Notes under the pieces: model-generated
The model's database searches: none
Told to the model about the DNA's origin: nothing
Seen by the model: only the letters and a program-made list of their open reading frames with translations
DNA from: Pelodera strongyloides
Lineage: Eukaryota > Nematoda > Chromadorea > Rhabditida > Rhabditidae
Direction: 5' to 3'
NCBI GenBank assembly: GCA_036852015.1
Contig: JAANDG010000541.1
Span: 1 to 64,000 of the forward strand
Length of the DNA stretch: 64,000 bases
Made by a program: the position numbers and the translations under genes
Shown here: piece by piece, positions 34,601 through 44,391 of the stretch
Numbering within the stretch: the stretch's first letter is position 1
Layout: each line of letters opens with the position of its first letter

Positions 34601-37600
34601 AATTACCAGTCTTACTTACCAGTTTATACCTATACCATGTGTCAGTGCCATGTAACAGTCTTATCCTGTTACTTTAAAACTAAACCCATTTGAGCTTATA
34701 AAGGGATTTTTGGTCCTCCTTTTCAAGTTCACGTTGCATTACCTGATTCCGCAGTTTATAAATATATTTGAATATTTATTATACTCATTAAAAGAGCGCA
34801 ACGCCGTGAGACGATGAGAAAGAACAATCAAAGTAGATGATATAGATACTTGGATATTATTTGCACCAACAGTATATAGATTGTAATAGCACAAGAGTTA
34901 ATAAAGAAAACGATGTTGATAAAGAAGATTTATATTTGGCAAAGTTTTTACAGAGATCTCCCCACCTACATTTCGGCTCTACAACAACTCGCTGTCACAG
35001 ATGAGCGATTTCGACAAGAATTAAGGCGAGTTGTGTTTTGATTTTGTCAACGAGATTAGGTGGTATGATACAGGTTCATATACGGCAGGTTGCAGAAGAA
35101 ATTTCGCTGTCATTACGTTGCCGGGTACCATGTAGGGTTGTACCCATCGCGAGGACTCTAGGATTTTGCATCTACCTTGTCGCATTTTTATCTACCTTGA
35201 CAGCTCGTAGTCACTCTATGTTCTATGATACAGAGTAGTACTGCGTCCGTACCAACGCGCATATTTTAGCGTAAGTCGCTTAGGTTCAAGCTTCTTGTTT
35301 TTCACGTGACTGACACTTAAAGGGATAGGTTCATCTCAAATCACCCCTCTTTTTATTGTTTTTATTGATAATAGCACAAATATCATTCACAATGAAAATT
35401 AAATCAATCACAGAACAATACGACTCACAGAAGAAGCTTCTTTTATTGGAAGCTAGTTGATCGGAAGCCAAAATCTAAACTCAAAAACTAATACCGTACA
35501 CAGATCGAGCGGGCTAATGGCAATTAGCCAAGTTACAAACTACACTCGGCAGGTCATTATTTCCCGTGTATTATCATTTAATTCGCTTTTGGCTATTTGC
35601 CATTAGCCCGCTAATTGCCAGTGTACGGTATTAGTTTTTGAGTTTAGATTTTGGCTTCCGATCAACTAGCTTCCAATAAAGGAAGCTTCTTCTTCGAGGC
35701 GTATTGTTCTGTGATTGATTTAATTTTCATTGTGAATGATGCTTGTGTTATTATCAATATAAACAATAAAAAGAGAGGTGATTTGAGATGAACCTATCCC
35801 TTTAAACTGATCATATTTACCGTAGTTTGATTTAGAGCATTCGAGTTGAGTCCGGAAAGTTATCTTCCAACAGCTTGGATATTGATAAGGATTCTTAATA
35901 GGATATTGTTTTGGCAGGAGGTGGGATCAGATTTAAATTTTAATAAAATGTAAACTTGATTCATAAAGGAGCCTGTGGGAACGCTGAGCTAGCTGGTTCT
36001 ACTTGCACATTCAATCAACAAAATATAATTTTACAAGTTCTAGCGTTATATCTGACGCTAGAACTTCTTTTCACCCGGTCTCGGGTTGAACTCGCAGTGA
36101 TCAACGGCACCAACCAACACATGGTGGTTTTATAGCTATAATCAAAATTATTATTATTATTCCACTTGACAGACTGCAACTCGAGCCGTGGAATGGTTAC
36201 TCTCCTATTCTCAATTGCAATCGACATCGTTGCTTTCTTATGCTAGAGAAGCTGTAGACACGGTCGCGCATCATGTGGCCACGACTGCTGATAAGGTAAA
36301 TAAAGATAAAATGCATCATGTGATATCAACCGAAACTAAGGAAACGGGATTTTGCAGAGAAAGCTTCAAGCCTACCCCAGTGGCCAATCCGCCATGGGTG
36401 CCAAGTTAGCTCTGTACCCAGCTACCAATCAGAATTAGACAGCTATCAATTTATACACCATTGATTAGGGGCGCCTTCTGGGTTGGCTGCACCACTGCAA
36501 GACCGGGTGACTTGATTTGATTTTTTTTCCAGCAGCAATCACATGGGTATACGTTGTTTGTGTTTCAGAGACGCGCCATCTACGACTATGCAATACTTCT
36601 GGAGATTGATTCCACTCTTGATGGTTTCACACCAGTCACCCATCCACAGCGGGTACTTTCCATTACATTTTAATTTCGAAATTTGTGATTAAAGCGGCGT
36701 CGCACGTGGTTTCTGAAGCGCACAAACGAATAACCTACCTGACGCGCCTGAAGTTCATTGAGAATCGTTTCGCGAGTACCTGGCGAATGTATCGTGAAGT
36801 TGACGGGCATCCTTCTATCTAGACCTAGGTCTATTTTCGTCCAGTCTTTGCACCAAACACTCGCCGCGCGACTTTTTTTGCGCCAGGTGTTCCCCGCGCG
36901 ACACTTTTGTGCCAGGCGCGCGGCGCACCACCAATTTTCTCAGCCTCGTATATTCCAGAGTCTCATCCGCGTTGGTCGCGCAGATGTGTGGTGCGGTTCC
37001 GAGTTCTCTGCTCGTCTGATTGTTCTGCTCTCAGATGTTGTTCTTTTCGCGTTCGCAGTTCCCGGCACACATTTTCAAGCACATTCGCTCATACAGATGT
37101 CAGAACTGGTGGTGAGGAACTATTGTAATAGACGGCTGAAAACGAAGTTTCACCTTGAATCGGTGCTCGAAATCGGCCCATTTTGTGAATGAAATTTACT
37201 TGCAGCTGTGCATAATATGTATAATATAGAAGAAGCTGGCCGGGTAACGATACAGCTGAACACAATCACACTGTGCGTCAATATATCTAGCGGCTCAAAC
37301 AAAAGTGGAATAAAAAAATCCCCACCAGCATCCAAATTATTCCATTTCAGGACGACGGCCGTGTGTCTGCGGTCAATTTCCGTGGTCAGCAGTGCATTTC
37401 ATTGCAGTACGGTAGCCAGAGCACAATATTCACTACCACCTCATATTCTCTATGGCTTGGTGAGCGTTTTCAATATCGTTCTCAAGAAATAAAGGAAAAT
37501 GAAATACAGAACCAGTTGCATCGCTGAGACACGATTCGCACCACTGTCCGTCCTGTCACTACCGTCACAAAAAAAAAAAAATGGCAAGAATTGCCATTTA

Positions 37601-39389
37601 TGCAGCCTTTTTTTTTCTTTGTTTCAATGGTGTGGTGGGCTGTCAGCGACGCTTCAGCGTTGCGTCAGCGAAGCACGTCATTCACCGCTGACGTGAAAGT
37701 ATTTGGCGATAGAACGGCGAAGCATTTATGCAGCCTTTTTTTATTTCAGAAGACATTTCGTCAGCAATGGAAGGTTACGCTAGACATCCACCAGTTGTAT
37801 CACCAGTTTGTATCTCACGAAATGGAACAGCACAGACATCAATAACAGGTATGTCGGGAAACAAAGGTTTACTCCACCACCATACATTGTTATTGGTACA
37901 CCAGTTATGTGCCAGTGGTGCGCGAAAGGTGACCTATTTAAGTTGGCACGCACTTGCAGCTCTCTTACATACAGTGCGACATGTGCTGTACACCTTAAAA
38001 TGATGTTCAAACAAATAATATTTAACAACTTTGAATTATAGAACCAGTGGTCGATGTAACCCTACCGCAAGTGTGCTGGCAAAGAAAAGCCACTATATCG
38101 GGCCGCGAGTGGAAACAGGTACTCTTTTTCGATCATTCACATCGTAAGGCTATTTGGAATTTATAGATTCAAGGAATTCTCATCCGAGAAAACTTCCACA
38201 ACCACAAGTCATAAGTCGTTTACTTTGCAATGGCGCATCAATTAGGCAAATGAGGCTCGCGCATCAAAGACGGCGTGCGCCGCGCCACTAGGGCGGACAC
38301 TTTTGCTGTTTGCGGCGATTACGCGGAGTTTAATCTGTGTTCTCCTCCGGTGTGGCAGACCCCCACTCGAAGTTTCATTAATCAAAATTATCTCTTTGAA
38401 AAGTAGCCAATATATTATCTAACAAGTTTTAAACCTTTTCCCATACAGCTGATCGAAACAACGCGCAGTGGTGTTCTTCTGAGAAAACTACGCACCAGTA
38501 CTGGATGGCAGAAACTAGACGTACTCAACACTAATGGAACATTATTCTTCTTCGCATCACATAAGGTAGATCATTCACGTTATTCGTCAGAAAGACATGA
38601 CCGTAGTACGGTAATCTCAAACGACATCTTGTACAATTTCTATCCACATTGCGGCGTCACTAAAACGCCGCGTTCGAGCTGGCTCAAAAGCCGAAAACAC
38701 CCAAACTACCTTTCTGCCAGTCTCTCTCTCTCTCTCTCGCACGTTTACCTTGTCTATATAGTTACAAAAGTGGGCGTGGATTTCGAATTTCGGTATTTCT
38801 TACGCTCTTTACAGTGCAAAGTCCCATCACATTAATCTCTAACACTCTTCCCATTCTCAGGATATCGCTCCAATAGCCCGGTTGCCGCTTCTCGAATACA
38901 ACGCAGGCGTCCCGGCACTCGGCGATCACGTCTCGCACAAGAACTGCTTCAAAATAGCACAAGGCACAGAACAGTACTTCTTCAGAGCCGACAGCCACTT
39001 CTCGTTCCTGCTGTAAGTGCATTCTTAAGACAATATGGCACTGCTGACAACGATTTTTTCTGGGGACATCTAACACACATGACGCGGAAAACCATTAAAA
39101 TGCAGCCTATGAAACATGGGTGTTTGTGTGTAATGGGATAGTGCCCTGGTGTTAAACTAACGGTCACGAAGTCACGTATGAGATTTAAATGCAGCCTATG
39201 AAATATGGGTGTTTGTGTGCACAAATGTGCAGAAACAAGAGAGCCTTTATTACCCCTCTTATGCAGTACATTGTATTTACTAATTATAACTGTGGGTAAA
39301 ATTCTTTCAGATGGCTCGAATGCCTTCGCAAATCGTCAAATTCCCGACGTCCTCTCGATGCTCTAACAGCATTGGCTTTACATTTATAG
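21771..39389 (+). CDS. FARP: FARP-like FERM, (degenerate) RhoGEF and PH-domain protein, 1,693 aa, 28 coding exons
   Basis: FARP proteins link membrane receptors to Rac/Rho signalling and actin. Exons: 21771-21890, 23745-23849, 24338-24459, 24634-24730, 24972-25096, 25649-25736, 26054-26209, 26535-26629, 26802-26864, 27086-27160, 27562-29837, 32089-32115, 32434-32537, 32897-32984, 33205-33359, 33649-33738, 34136-34263, 34491-34589, 34954-35029, 36173-36295, 36569-36652, 36959-37111, 37351-37459, 37750-37848, 38042-38118, 38449-38565, 38861-39012, 39311-39389. Residues about 20-320 are FERM ([31 protein letters not shown]), then the FERM-adjacent [12 protein letters not shown]. Residues 349-1107 come from one disordered, proline-rich exon. 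DH (about 1232-1432) is poorly conserved; PH1 is about 1433-1519, PH2 about 1579-1693 ([25 protein letters not shown]). Human FARP1 has about 1,045 residues; the linker explains the excess. Intron 8 is GC-AG. Earlier in-frame ATG chosen. Confidence 0.88.
22547..22689. mobile_element. TTAA-bounded palindromic MITE in FARP intron 1
   Basis: TTAAAGCGGTATAACGAC at left (family 2 type) and CCAGCCGCTATTTCACTTTAA at right (family 1 type), with GCATAAACACATACGAATGC in the centre. Confidence 0.75.
22895..23650. repeat. Alternating CT / GA / CT tracts in FARP intron 1
   Basis: Pyrimidine-rich (CT) at 22895-23030, purine-rich at 23226-23352 (with repeated GAGAGAGAGCGAGAAC units) and pyrimidine-rich again at 23500-23650 on the same strand. 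Long serine/leucine frames here are artefacts. Confidence 0.9.
23957..24138. mobile_element. TTAA-bounded palindromic MITE, family 1 copy, FARP intron 2
   Basis: Arms with GCGAAATACGGGCCGGTTTTTG and its inverse GGCCGGTATTTCGC; centre TTATGCTAATTTGCTCGATT. Confidence 0.85.
24778..24837. repeat. (GA)n/(GAAA)n microsatellite in FARP intron 4
   Basis: Purine tract of GAAA and GA units. Confidence 0.9.
26320..26460. repeat. GC-rich dispersed repeat copy in FARP intron 7
   Basis: GCGCCGCGCAAAACGG followed by GGGGTGCGC repeats; same composition and motifs as the other GC-rich islands. Confidence 0.55.
26944..27054. mobile_element. Shortened TTAA MITE, family 1, FARP intron 9
   Basis: Left end CTTTAAAGCGAAATACTGGCC and right end CCGGTATTTCGCTTTTG; the centre is about 70 bp shorter than in full copies. 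Confidence 0.75.
30469..30604. mobile_element. TTAA-bounded palindromic MITE, family 2, FARP intron 11
   Basis: TTAAAGCGGTAGAGCGGCCGG at left and CCGGCCGTTATATCACTTTAA at right. Confidence 0.85.
30669..30674 (+). terminator. Possible poly(A) signal for a short FARP isoform
   Basis: AATAAA in intron 11, about 810 nt after the in-frame stop at 29858-29860 that is reached if the weak GTGTAC donor at 29838 is not used. A second AATAAA is at 32011. A transcript ending here would encode FERM plus linker without DH and PH domains. Confidence 0.3.
31525..31761. mobile_element. TTAA-bounded MITE with inner GA tract, FARP intron 11
   Basis: Ends TTAAAGGGAAGTTCAGGGTG and the exact inverse CACCCTGAACTTCCCTTTAA; a (GA)n tract lies at 31650-31701. 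A third TTAA family in the window. Confidence 0.85.
32792..32858 (-). repeat. tRNA-like sequence in FARP intron 13
   Basis: On the minus strand, A box-like TGGTGTAGTGGTTAAC and a perfect B box GGTTCGATTCC at tRNA spacing. The acceptor arms (TTTTTC... and CCCAGGC) do not pair and no anticodon stem forms, so it is a tRNA pseudogene or SINE. Its sequence resembles the units in the 55-57 kb array. Confidence 0.55.
33376..33487. mobile_element. Short TTAA MITE in FARP intron 15
   Basis: TTTAAAGGGATATAACCGGTGG at left and CCATGTGTCTACCGCTTTAAA at right, with GGTTTATG/CACAAACC arms. Confidence 0.65.
33758..33938. mobile_element. TTAA MITE, family 2, FARP intron 16
   Basis: CTTAAAGCGGCATAACATAAGG at left; CAAAAACCGGCTGTAATACCCC at right; TTGCATACAGTATATAGATA in the centre. 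Confidence 0.75.
35317..35805. mobile_element. Long-armed TTAA palindromic element (489 bp) in FARP intron 19
   Basis: Both ends are TTAAAGGGATAGGTTCATC and its inverse. The arms stay complementary for about 215 bp each (for example AAACTCAAAAACTAATACCG against CGGTATTAGTTTTTGAGTTT), leaving a short centre. It would fold into one large hairpin. It is non-coding and lies between exons encoding the DH-like region. Confidence 0.9.
39130..39225. repeat. Short tandem duplication in last FARP intron (second unit)
   Basis: TGCAGCCTATGAAACATGGG at 39101 recurs as TGCAGCCTATGAAATATGGG at 39190, an offset of 89 bp. Confidence 0.75.
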
Positions 39390-39520
39390 GAAACTGTAAG
39401 GCACCGGTCACAAACCCATTTCGTAACCAGTTGGCGACGGTTTTCGAGAAAACTAAGTCAACAAATTGTTTGACCTGTAACCGTCGCCAAATGGGTTTCT
39501 CTATTCCCTGTGTAATTGTA
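39388..39520. repeat. CCATTTGGTGACC-family repeat at the FARP stop codon
   Basis: The FARP stop (TAG, 39387-39389) is part of TTATAGGAAACTG, which matches the TATAGGAAATGG start of other copies. CCCATTTCG and GTCGCCAAATGGG motifs follow and the unit ends at TTCCCTGTGTAA. Confidence 0.65.
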
Positions 39521-39709
39521 ATATAAATCATCAATCAATGTGTGAATAAAGATTTCTACCTCGTTTTAACTAGCACTCTAAAACCGAATACGTTTTCGAA
39601 CACTCCTCAGGACTACACTTCACTATAATAAACATTTATGCAAACACAAAATTAAACAAAGCAAAAAAGTAATCATATATAAAATAAATTAATGAAACTG
39701 CGAGATCTC

Positions 39710-42700
39710 TTATTCAATTTTGGCCGCGTTTTTCAACTTTCTCAGGAAATCAGACGTTTTCACGACTTGCAAGGCACATTTGTCATCCTGAAAAGTAATT
39801 ACTTAATAACTGTGAGGTGAGCTTGAGCTGCGAACTTTGAGTGGCCACGATTAGCCATCCGCGTGCGCACCTATAATACCAATGAATCGAACTACTAATG
39901 CACTAATTACGAATTAATAATGTACTAACACTACCACGTACTACCTGCGTACTAGAACTAATGCTCTGGTGGTACTAATGCTCCACCAAGCACCTACGAT
40001 CCCAGAAGAAACACCACATGAAGTACTTATACCGAACTACTCATGTTTACAGTCAAAGTGAAATTAACTACACGACCTATATCTCATTTCTCTCCCTATC
40101 TTTGTTAACAATAACATTAACATTTATTTATTAACAATTAGCAATAAATTACCTTATTCTTAATTGTCGGATCTGCTCCTTTATGACAAAGAGCAATTGC
40201 CGCATCTTCACGGTTTTCTTCTACAGCGAGGAACCTGAGGAAGTTCCCAGTTTATTTATTGGAAATAATATACCTAACCTAAAAGATGGTCATATCATAA
40301 AGAGTTGATTAATATGTTAATGTCTTTTAAATGTTATATAAGAATGTTACTTATATGCTCTTCTGATCCCGCTGTAAAATAGGGTGCCACAAAAGACCAT
40401 GTTTCACACCACTTATAAGAAGAAAACACGACCTATGCATTAGTTTCTCAAGCTTTACTAGTACTGCTCAACATTTACTGTCTGCAAATAGTGAGCATAC
40501 TTACAAGCGACTGCCAAACGAGACTCACATAACATGCGCTAAGGGACTTATCAGTTTCATACTTAACGTCTGGTCTTAAACCAAAATACCGGCCGGTTTT
40601 TGAAACACATCGTGGAGGAGAACTGAATTTTTACGAATTTATGCTAATCTGCTCGAATTTAGCTCGATGTTTTATGCTAAATTATGCTCATTTGCACATG
40701 CTGCATAAGTACCTGATGTTTTTCAAAAAATAATATTAAATAACCAAGGGTCGCCAACCCCTTGATTATTTAATATTAATATAAAGACATTTAATAGCCA
40801 ATATAGTTTATTAAAATCGACAGACGATGTTCATGTCTGTGCACAAGCAAACGAATGAAGATGTAAACATGTGGTTTGTTGTTAGTAGAGGGACACCACC
40901 TGTTAGCGTGTTAGTGCACAACAATGATATAAGAATAGCACAAATGTTGAAATGTTATTAATGATGTTAGCTATATCTTATAACCTCCAACATTCGAACT
41001 TACAGTGGTGTGCTTCCTTCCGAATTACGAACGTCCACTCTAATGTTGGGTTTGGCGAGCAACTGTTGTACAACCTGAAGTTTACATTCATAAGATACAG
41101 AGGCCGTATTCATCAACACATGAAAACAAAGCCCTCCCTAGGCTCACGAGCGCTCTGATTCTCTTCTGCTCTCGTACTCTCTACGCACTCTTAAGCTCCC
41201 TGGGGAGGCCAGGGAGGGCTCCCCGCGTGTTGGTGAATACGGCCTCTGAAATATATCTTCGCCTGGACCTAATTTACCTAATAAATAGCATCCCGTGAGC
41301 CAGGTTCTAAATGAAAATCTAGCAAAATCGCCTATTTCAAGCCAAATCCAAAGAATATACTAAACTAACCCTATCATGTCCCTGGCTCGCCGCTCTATGC
41401 AGAGGCGTGGCCTGCAGTTTGTCCGTCGCGTTCACATCTGCGTTGTTCTGGAGCAGAATGTGAACAATCTAAATTGAACCTTACTTAAACCTATACTGCG
41501 ATCAAAGTACGCTAAACTACCATCCAACGTTAAAAAAATTTCCAGCATATTTTAACACAATCTGAAAATCAAACTAGAAGCAAACCTCCGGGTGATTCTT
41601 GCTACATGCGTAGTGCAGCGCCGTTTGTCCATTGTTATTGTGCAGGTTGATTTCGACATGATCTAGTCCGACCAGATACCTAATTTCCTACATACAGACA
41701 CAATCAAAGGATAGAACGTAAACTACAATCAGAAGCTTGTATTTCTTCAACTGTTAATTTAATATTTCATTTGTTGGAACAATAAACCCTTATTGATATA
41801 TGTGCGAGCCGAAGGTTGAAACGAAATATGGGAGTCGCGTTGGAAAGATAAACTAGATATGTAACTATAAGTTCACAGTGACACAATACATTACCTCACA
41901 ATTTCTGGTCGCCCTGCAGAGCAAGCAATCATTAGCGGAGTCCAGCCCATCTGAAGTGAAAACAGATATACACACATGTACGCACTTAAAGCAAAATACT
42001 GGCCGGTTTTTTTGAAACGCATCGTGGATAACTGAATTTCTACGCAGTTCTGCTAAGTTGCTCGAATTTAGCTCGCTTTTTTATTATAATTTATGTTCAT
42101 TTGCATAAGCAGCATAAGAAAGCTGGTCAACATGTGTTTCAAAAACCGGCCGGGTTTTCGCTTTAAATATGCACTTGAGATGAGGATTGAGATTGAGAAA
42201 CGCATTAACTGACTTCACTCAATGCTTCAAAGTTTCATCCCCATCCCACAAACACTAACAAATACACAAGTATACTATACACACATATAAGCAGGCACAT
42301 ACCACATGCGTTCACTATTTGTGTTCTTCTCACTACACTAATAACACACTACATGCTCACAGATGGTACGAGGGGTAATACTACACATATACTACATATA
42401 ATATATTACATATAAGCAGGTAATACTACATACGCGCACTATTTGTGTTCTTCTAACTACACTAATAACACACTACATGCCCACAGATGATACAAGGGAC
42501 AAGAGGTAATACTACTCATAATGAACAAAACAGGGGGCAACACCAAGCCTACCGCATCCGGTTCATCCGCAGCATTCGCATCCACTGACACTGTATACTG
42601 TAGGAGAGGGAGGCACCCACCAACCGCTGCCCAATGAGCGGGCCCCCGACCCGAGTCATCGCGCAGCTTCAGCAGCTCGGGGATACGATTAAGAAGCCTG

Positions 42701-43172
42701 AAACTTGATCTTGTTCGTCTAGCAGCCGACTGTTAAGTACAGTACGTCGTTTACAGCAACTATCGCTGCTGGCTACTACAGTAAGCTCATAAGTGCCACA
42801 CGGAAATAACCAAATACATCTACTATCGAAATCGAATGAGTAACCAATACATACACTACTAAGTTACACCTTAAAATCAACGAATGCTTGCCCCACAATG
42901 AGCAATTGTCACTAATACAGTTCATTAAGTTACCGAACTCAAATGGATACTCTTACCGCTTACTCTCCTCCTTATTCGTGCGTAGCAATTCCGAATTCTA
43001 CTTTCTTGACTGCTAATAAACAACCGTAATCAACGACAGGGCTAGAGCTATTCTAATTTCATATTCCGTACTCAAGGCAAGCTCACCGCTTGCTCTCGTC
43101 CGCCTTATTTGCGCGTAGCAATTCCGACAGCTCATTCAACTCTTCGGTATACTTCGCCGTAGTAGCGGCCAT
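39710..43172 (-). CDS. PSMD10: 26S proteasome regulatory subunit 10 / gankyrin, 236 aa, 8 exons
   Basis: Gankyrin is an ankyrin-repeat chaperone of 19S proteasome assembly (it binds the ATPase Rpt3) and a regulator of cell-cycle proteins. Exons 43172-43087, 42697-42553, 41950-41895, 41679-41586, 41468-41370, 41074-41004, 40234-40153 and 39787-39710 join in frame. Ankyrin signatures appear in order: GRGPAHWAAVGG, GWTPLMIACSAGRPEIV, GQTALHYACSKNHPE, ATPLHRAASQGHD, EGSTPL, then the C-terminal KNKDDKCALQV. Length is near human PSMD10 (226). The exon at 41074-41004 is needed to supply one repeat half and restores the phase. The start is the first ATG, 3 nt after an acceptor (TTACAG). The gene is tail-to-tail with FARP; the two stop codons are only about 320 bp apart. 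Confidence 0.9.
40575..40760. mobile_element. Degenerate family 1 MITE, PSMD10 intron 6 region
   Basis: Left arm AAATACCGGCCGGTTTTTG and centre TTATGCTAATCTGCTCG are clear; the right arm is replaced by unrelated AT-rich DNA after CATAAGTACC. Confidence 0.65.
41099..41248. mobile_element. Inverted-repeat element, PSMD10 intron 5
   Basis: CAGAGGCCGTATTCATCAAC at left and GTTGGTGAATACGGCCTCTG at right, with an inner CCCTCCCT/AGGGAGGG pair. A sister copy lies at 62050-62174 in NDUFV2 intron 4. It ends about 24 bp from the exon 6 acceptor. Confidence 0.8.
41987..42167. mobile_element. TTAA palindromic MITE, family 1, PSMD10 intron 2
   Basis: CTTAAAGCAAAATACTGGCCGG at left, AACCGGCCGGGTTTTCGCTTTAA at right, centre with GCTAAGTTGCTCGAATTTAGC. 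Confidence 0.85.
42288..42525. repeat. Tandem duplication (about 126 bp) in PSMD10 intron 2
   Basis: CACTATTTGTGTTCTTCT followed by CACTACATGC and a (C/T)CACAGATG box occurs twice, 126 bp apart, right next to exon 2. Confidence 0.8.
42953..43000 (-). repeat. Displaced copy of the end of PSMD10 exon 1 plus donor
   Basis: On the minus strand, TCGGAATTGCTACGC...AGTAAGCG|GTAAGA repeats the last 40 nt of exon 1 (TCGGAATTGCTACGC...AGCAAGCG|GTGAGC) about 130 bp into intron 1. It would read SELLRTNKEESKR in the same end phase with an intact donor, but I see no acceptor giving the right entry phase. Confidence 0.7.
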
Positions 43173-43816
43173 GTTCTGTAACTTGACACAAATGTACGAC
43201 CTACGACATCAACAAACAAGCAAAACGCATAAATATTTAAATATAACTCCATGTATTAGAAAAGGGATACTAGCAAATCAATACCATCAACGAATAATAA
43301 AAACGCCAAATTCACTTACAATACGAATGCCCTGTAATATGGGAAAGGTTTCAATTCCACACAGTTATTAAATAAAAACTTTATTCTTTGTAAGGAAAGA
43401 AGATATCACATAAATCACACTGGAAACACCTTTTCGGAATACGAAGGGTCTAGCTTCTAGCTACTATCCAAGAACCTCAGGCAACCCGGACCATGAAATG
43501 AAATACTATTGAAAGCATAAATTATATTTACAAATACACAAGTACCATCCGAGTACCCCCGCCCATCAAATAAATGTTCAAGAACGCTACAGTATGAAAA
43601 TGTTATAGAGAAAATACTTACACAGTAGATTACAGTAATGTGAGGAAAATATTCTGAATGTAATAAACGTACTGTATGGCGGTGTGATAGAGAAAAACAC
43701 TTTGCCATTACGCGCGAGGATCACAATATGAATAACATGAGGAAACAGTCCCAAGTTCCAACTCTTGCCCAACAAACCTAGCTATAAGCAAACGAATAAC
43801 AAATCCCCATGAAACA

Positions 43817-44284
43817 TTAAAGGGAGAGGCCCATGAGAATAAAGTTTTCCTCAATTTACTTGCACAGAATGTCCGGAATTTCAGAAATATTACTGTGAGA
43901 ACCGCATTGTTTGAAGCCTGGAACTCACAGAGTTATTCTTCGGCAAACAGTTCGGTCAGGTACCGTTGTCAGCCGTTGTCAGGATCAATTTTCGCGCTTT
44001 TAGGGCATTCCTGTGTTGGAAACGCTTCGTTATAATTGTAGTAATGATCTATATTCGCTAGAACATTATTACGTTGAAAAAGTATGCAAGCGCACGGATA
44101 TAAACCATAAAAACTAATTTTTGTGTTGCTGACTACGGTACCTGGTCGAACTGTTTAGCATAGAATATCTCTTCGAGTTCTAGATGCAAATTTATGCGGT
44201 TTTCACAGTAATATTTCTGAGATACCGAGCATTGTGCGCAAGTAAATTGAAGAAATTCTTTTTCTCGTGGGCCTCTCCCTTTAA
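43817..44284. mobile_element. TTAA-bounded MITE (468 bp) between BNIP1 and PSMD10
   Basis: Ends TTAAAGGGAGAGGCCCATG and inverse CGTGGGCCTCTCCCTTTAA; complementarity continues through TTCAATTTACTTGCGCA. It separates two co-directional genes. Confidence 0.9.
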
Positions 44285-44391
44285 CATTTAAGCTCAACAT
44301 GTAATATCAAAACTGAGCGGGCTATCAAAACTGATTATAACGGAGAGTAACACGAGGTTCACACTTATGAGTATTAATTACTAGGTTCAGA

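Noticed and set aside
36758..37192. 144-codon frame as a separate gene
   Set aside because: Its useful part is FARP exon 36959-37111 (first PH domain); the rest is intron with a GC-rich repeat.
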